The notes beneath the pieces are model-generated. The model did no database searches and was not told the DNA's origin. It saw nothing but the letters and a program-made list of their open reading frames with translations. Below are positions 62,136 through 64,000 of a stretch of DNA of 64,000 bases, in pieces. Each line of letters starts with the position of its first letter. Positions within the stretch are counted from its first letter, which is position 1. The position numbers and the translations under genes were made by a program. This stretch comes from Jidongwangia harbinensis (GTDB lineage: Bacteria > Actinomycetota > Actinomycetes > Mycobacteriales > Micromonosporaceae). Location: contig NZ_JAIWNC010000014.1 of assembly GCF_020216025.1 (NCBI RefSeq), positions 1 to 64,000 of the forward strand, in the 5' to 3' direction.

Positions 62136-62185
62136 GTTCTCCTCCGCGCCGCGGAGGGAACGAGGATCCGCCGGAGTGCCGGCGG
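62136..62185 (+). promoter_or_regulatory. Two tandem hairpins between trmD and rplS
   Basis: The first has arms 62136-62148 and 62150-62161 (12 pairs with one bulge, tip open); the second is a perfect 7-bp stem CCGCCGG/CCGGCGG with an AGTG loop at 62168-62185. No T-run follows. They could be an mRNA leader or a processing site for L19. Confidence 0.4.
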
Positions 62186-62245
62186 TTCGGAACCACCCAT
62201 TCGCGCATCGAACTCCCGATGCGCTTTGAGCAAGAGGATGCAGCG

Positions 62246-62605
62246 ATGAACACGCTGGACGCACTCGACGCCCAGTCGCAGCGCACCGACATCCCCGACT
62301 TCCGGGCCGGCGACACCGTCAAGGTGCACGCCCGGGTCGTCGAGGGCAACCGTTCCCGCGTCCAGGTCTTCCAGGGCGTCGTGATCAGCCGCCAGGGCGG
62401 CGGGCTGCGCGAGACCTTCAAGGTCCGGAAGATCAGCTTCGCGGTCGGTGTCGAGCGGACGTACCCGATCAACAGCCCGGCGATCGACAAGATCGAGGTC
62501 GTCACCCGTGGTGACGTGCGCCGCGCGAAGCTCTACTACCTGCGCGAACTGCGGGGCAAGAAGGCCAAGATCAAGGAGCTGCGGGAGAAGCAGCCCGCCA
62601 GCTGA
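62246..62605 (+). CDS. rplS: 50S ribosomal protein L19
   Basis: A 119-residue L19: IPDFRAGDTVKVHARVVEGN, VFQGVVISRQGGGLRETF and KLYYLRELRGKKAKIKE. ATG at 62246 follows AGAGGA; the upstream ATG at 62219 is not supported. Confidence 0.97.
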   Translation: MNTLDALDAQSQRTDIPDFRAGDTVKVHARVVEGNRSRVQVFQGVVISRQGGGLRETFKVRKISFAVGVERTYPINSPAIDKIEVVTRGDVRRAKLYYLRELRGKKAKIKELREKQPAS

Positions 62606-62707
62606 CGCCCTTCGATCCGTCATTTCCGCGCAGGGCGAACTACTCTTGCGGATGTGAGGGATCCAGAACCAAGCCACTGCGGTGACCGCCGCGCTGGCGG
62701 GTCATTC

Positions 62708-62758
62708 GCACTACCGCCCGAAACGTCCCCGCTGAAGGGGGATCCCGGGCGGTAGTGC
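62708..62758 (+). terminator. Hairpin downstream of rplS
   Basis: A perfect 13-bp stem (GCACTACCGCCCG at 62708-62720 and its complement at 62746-62758) encloses an inner TCCCC/GGGGA stem. It is followed by TGTATCC rather than a T-run. Position between rplS and lepB makes termination its likely role. Confidence 0.55.
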
Positions 62759-62804
62759 TGTATCCGGGGCAGGTCGGCCGGGACGGCGGCAGGAGATGCG
62801 TAGC

Positions 62805-63692
62805 GTGGGACAGATGGACGGCTACCGACGTGGGTCAGCGACGAGCCGGCGGCGTCGGGGACGGGTGATCCGGCGCAAGGAGATGCCGTTGTGGCAGGAG
62901 TTGCCGCTGCTGCTGGTGGTGGCGTTCTGCCTGGCCGTGCTCATTCGGACCTTCCTGGTGCAGGCGTTCTTCATCCCTTCGGGGTCGATGGAGAACACCC
63001 TGCTGATCGGCGACCGGGTGCTGGTGAACAAGGTCGTGTACGACATGCGCGACCCGCTCCGCGGCGAGATCGTGGTGTTCCGCGGCACCGACAACTGGGC
63101 GCCGGAGGAGGTCGAGCCGGTCAGCCAGGCGTTCGCGGCGAAGCTCGGCCGGACCGTCGGCGACCTGGTCGGCGTCAGCCGTCCCGGTGAGCGGGACTTC
63201 ATCAAACGGGTGATCGGGCTGCCCGGCGACAAGGTTTCCTGCTGCGACGCGCAGGGCCGGATCCTGGTCAACGGCGAGCCGATCGACGAGCCGTACGTGG
63301 AGGAGAACTCCCCACTGGACGCGCCGCCGAACCCGCGTCAGTGCACCAGCCGCCAGTTCGCCGAGGTGACCGTGCCGGCCCGGGAGATGTTCGTCATGGG
63401 CGACCATCGCCTGGTGTCCCAGGACGCCCGGTGCCAGGGACCGGTGCCGATCGACAACGTGATCGGGCGGGCCTTCGTCATCGTGTGGCCGAGCAACCGC
63501 TTCAGCGGCCTCAGCGTGCCGGAGAACTGGAAGCGGTACTCCGCGGCACCCGCGCCCGGAGCGGCCCCGGTGGAGCGCCCACGACCGGATCCGGTCAATG
63601 CGGTCGTGCTCGTGCCGTTCCTCGTAAGTGCGGGTCTATCCGCGCGTTCTGGACTGACGTTCACGTCTCGGCGACGTAGGCTCCGTTCGTGA
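62805..63692 (+). CDS. lepB: Signal peptidase I (first of two)
   Basis: A 295-residue type I signal peptidase. One N-terminal membrane helix (about 33-52), catalytic Ser61 in PSGSMENT, Lys134 in RDFIKRVIGLPGDKV, and the GDHRLVSQDAR box. An insert of about 25 residues (EEVEPVSQAFAAKLGRTVGD) lies before the Lys. A C-terminal hydrophobic segment (NAVVLVPFLVSAGLSA) and Arg-rich end are present. GTG at 62805 is chosen because AGGAG lies 9 bp upstream; ATG 62796 and 62814 are alternatives. The stop overlaps the next lepB (GTGA). Confidence 0.94.
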   Translation: MGQMDGYRRGSATSRRRRGRVIRRKEMPLWQELPLLLVVAFCLAVLIRTFLVQAFFIPSGSMENTLLIGDRVLVNKVVYDMRDPLRGEIVVFRGTDNWAPEEVEPVSQAFAAKLGRTVGDLVGVSRPGERDFIKRVIGLPGDKVSCCDAQGRILVNGEPIDEPYVEENSPLDAPPNPRQCTSRQFAEVTVPAREMFVMGDHRLVSQDARCQGPVPIDNVIGRAFVIVWPSNRFSGLSVPENWKRYSAAPAPGAAPVERPRPDPVNAVVLVPFLVSAGLSARSGLTFTSRRRRLRS

Positions 63693-64000
63693 TTGACGAG
63701 CAGACCGAGAAACGCCGTGGTTCGTTCTGGCGAGAACTACCCATCCTGCTGGGCGTTGCCATCCTCGTCGCCTTCCTGGTCCGCGCGTTCGTCCTGCAGA
63801 CCTTCTACATCCCGTCGCCGTCGATGGAGCACACGCTCAACATCAACGACCGGGTGCTGGTGAACAAGCTCGTCTACGACTTCCGGGACCCGCGCCGCGG
63901 CGAGATCGTGGTGTTCAAGGCGCCGGGCAACTGGCAGAGCGGCACCGAGGGCGACGACTTCATCAAGCGCGTCATCGGCGTCGGCGGCGACCACGTGCAG
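63689..64000 (+). CDS. lepB: Signal peptidase I (second copy), cut by window end
   Basis: The first 104 residues of a second type I signal peptidase, open to the window end. One membrane helix, Ser45 in IPSPSMEHTL, RGEIVVFKAPGNW and Lys93 in DFIKRVIGVGGDHV. It starts GTG at 63689, overlapping the preceding stop by 4 bp. It is shorter between Ser and Lys than the first copy, lacking that insert, so the two have diverged. Confidence 0.93.
   Translation, partial: MIDEQTEKRRGSFWRELPILLGVAILVAFLVRAFVLQTFYIPSPSMEHTLNINDRVLVNKLVYDFRDPRRGEIVVFKAPGNWQSGTEGDDFIKRVIGVGGDHVQ

Noticed and set aside
1..64000. CRISPR arrays, tRNA or rRNA genes, insertion sequences, prophage genes
   Set aside because: None could be supported: no spaced direct repeats, no recognisable tRNA cloverleaf, transposase or phage motifs were found by eye.

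Overview
The window is chromosomal DNA of a very high-GC Gram-positive actinomycete, most likely Micromonosporaceae (Actinoplanes/Micromonospora type). This rests on codon and start usage (many GTG starts, 4-bp stop/start overlaps) and on a gene order that follows the conserved actinobacterial recG-rnc-smc-ftsY-amt-glnD-ffh-rpsP-trmD-lepB backbone known from mycobacteria. I see no rRNA, tRNA, CRISPR array, phage or insertion sequence. Both ends cut genes: a DAK2/FakA-like gene at the left and a second signal peptidase gene at the right.

Layout. 1-3.8 kb: FakA-like C-terminus, recG and a DUF952 gene in an overlapping operon, ended by an extreme G/C inverted repeat. 3.97-4.9 kb: an LPXTG wall-anchored protein on the minus strand. 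5.2-11.7 kb: rsmD, coaD, a SepIVA-type division protein, DUF177, rpmF, plsX, rnc, a PIG-V-like membrane mannosyltransferase and mutM. 11.6-15.2 kb, minus strand: a tightly overlapping trio (DUF3492/PelF-like glycosyltransferase, 12-TM membrane protein, spherulin-4-like hydrolase-fold protein) that looks like a minimal Pel-type exopolysaccharide locus. A CAP-domain secreted protein lies upstream of it. 16.6-21.2 kb: a small coiled-coil protein, smc and a HAD hydrolase. 21.3-25.8 kb: an ECF sigma factor with a membrane partner, a DinB-like enzyme, a ribbon-helix-helix/PIN-like toxin-antitoxin pair with a probably leaderless promoter, and a PhoD-like phosphatase. 25.9-32.2 kb: ftsY, a phosphotransferase, then the nitrogen operon amtB-glnK-glnD behind two tandem GlnR boxes.

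32.2-52.9 kb is a block of surface-glycan genes placed between glnD and ffh, which are close neighbours in other actinobacteria. It holds three related large glycosyltransferases, a membrane-anchored methyltransferase-like protein, a Gtr-like pair (polytopic membrane protein plus polyprenyl-phosphate glycosyltransferase), WecB- and WecC-type sugar-nucleotide enzymes, a GT4 transferase, an OatA-like acyltransferase with an SGNH domain, and a Stealth-type sugar-phosphate transferase. Together they could make, decorate and export a hexosamine/uronic-acid-containing wall polymer.

53-64 kb returns to the backbone: a small membrane protein, ffh, an unrecognised orphan gene, an amidohydrolase, an archaeal-type proS with a DUF402 gene, a gene-poor 0.9-kb stretch with a decayed ketopantoate-reductase-like remnant, then rpsP-khpA-rimM-trmD, rplS, and two tandem lepB genes.
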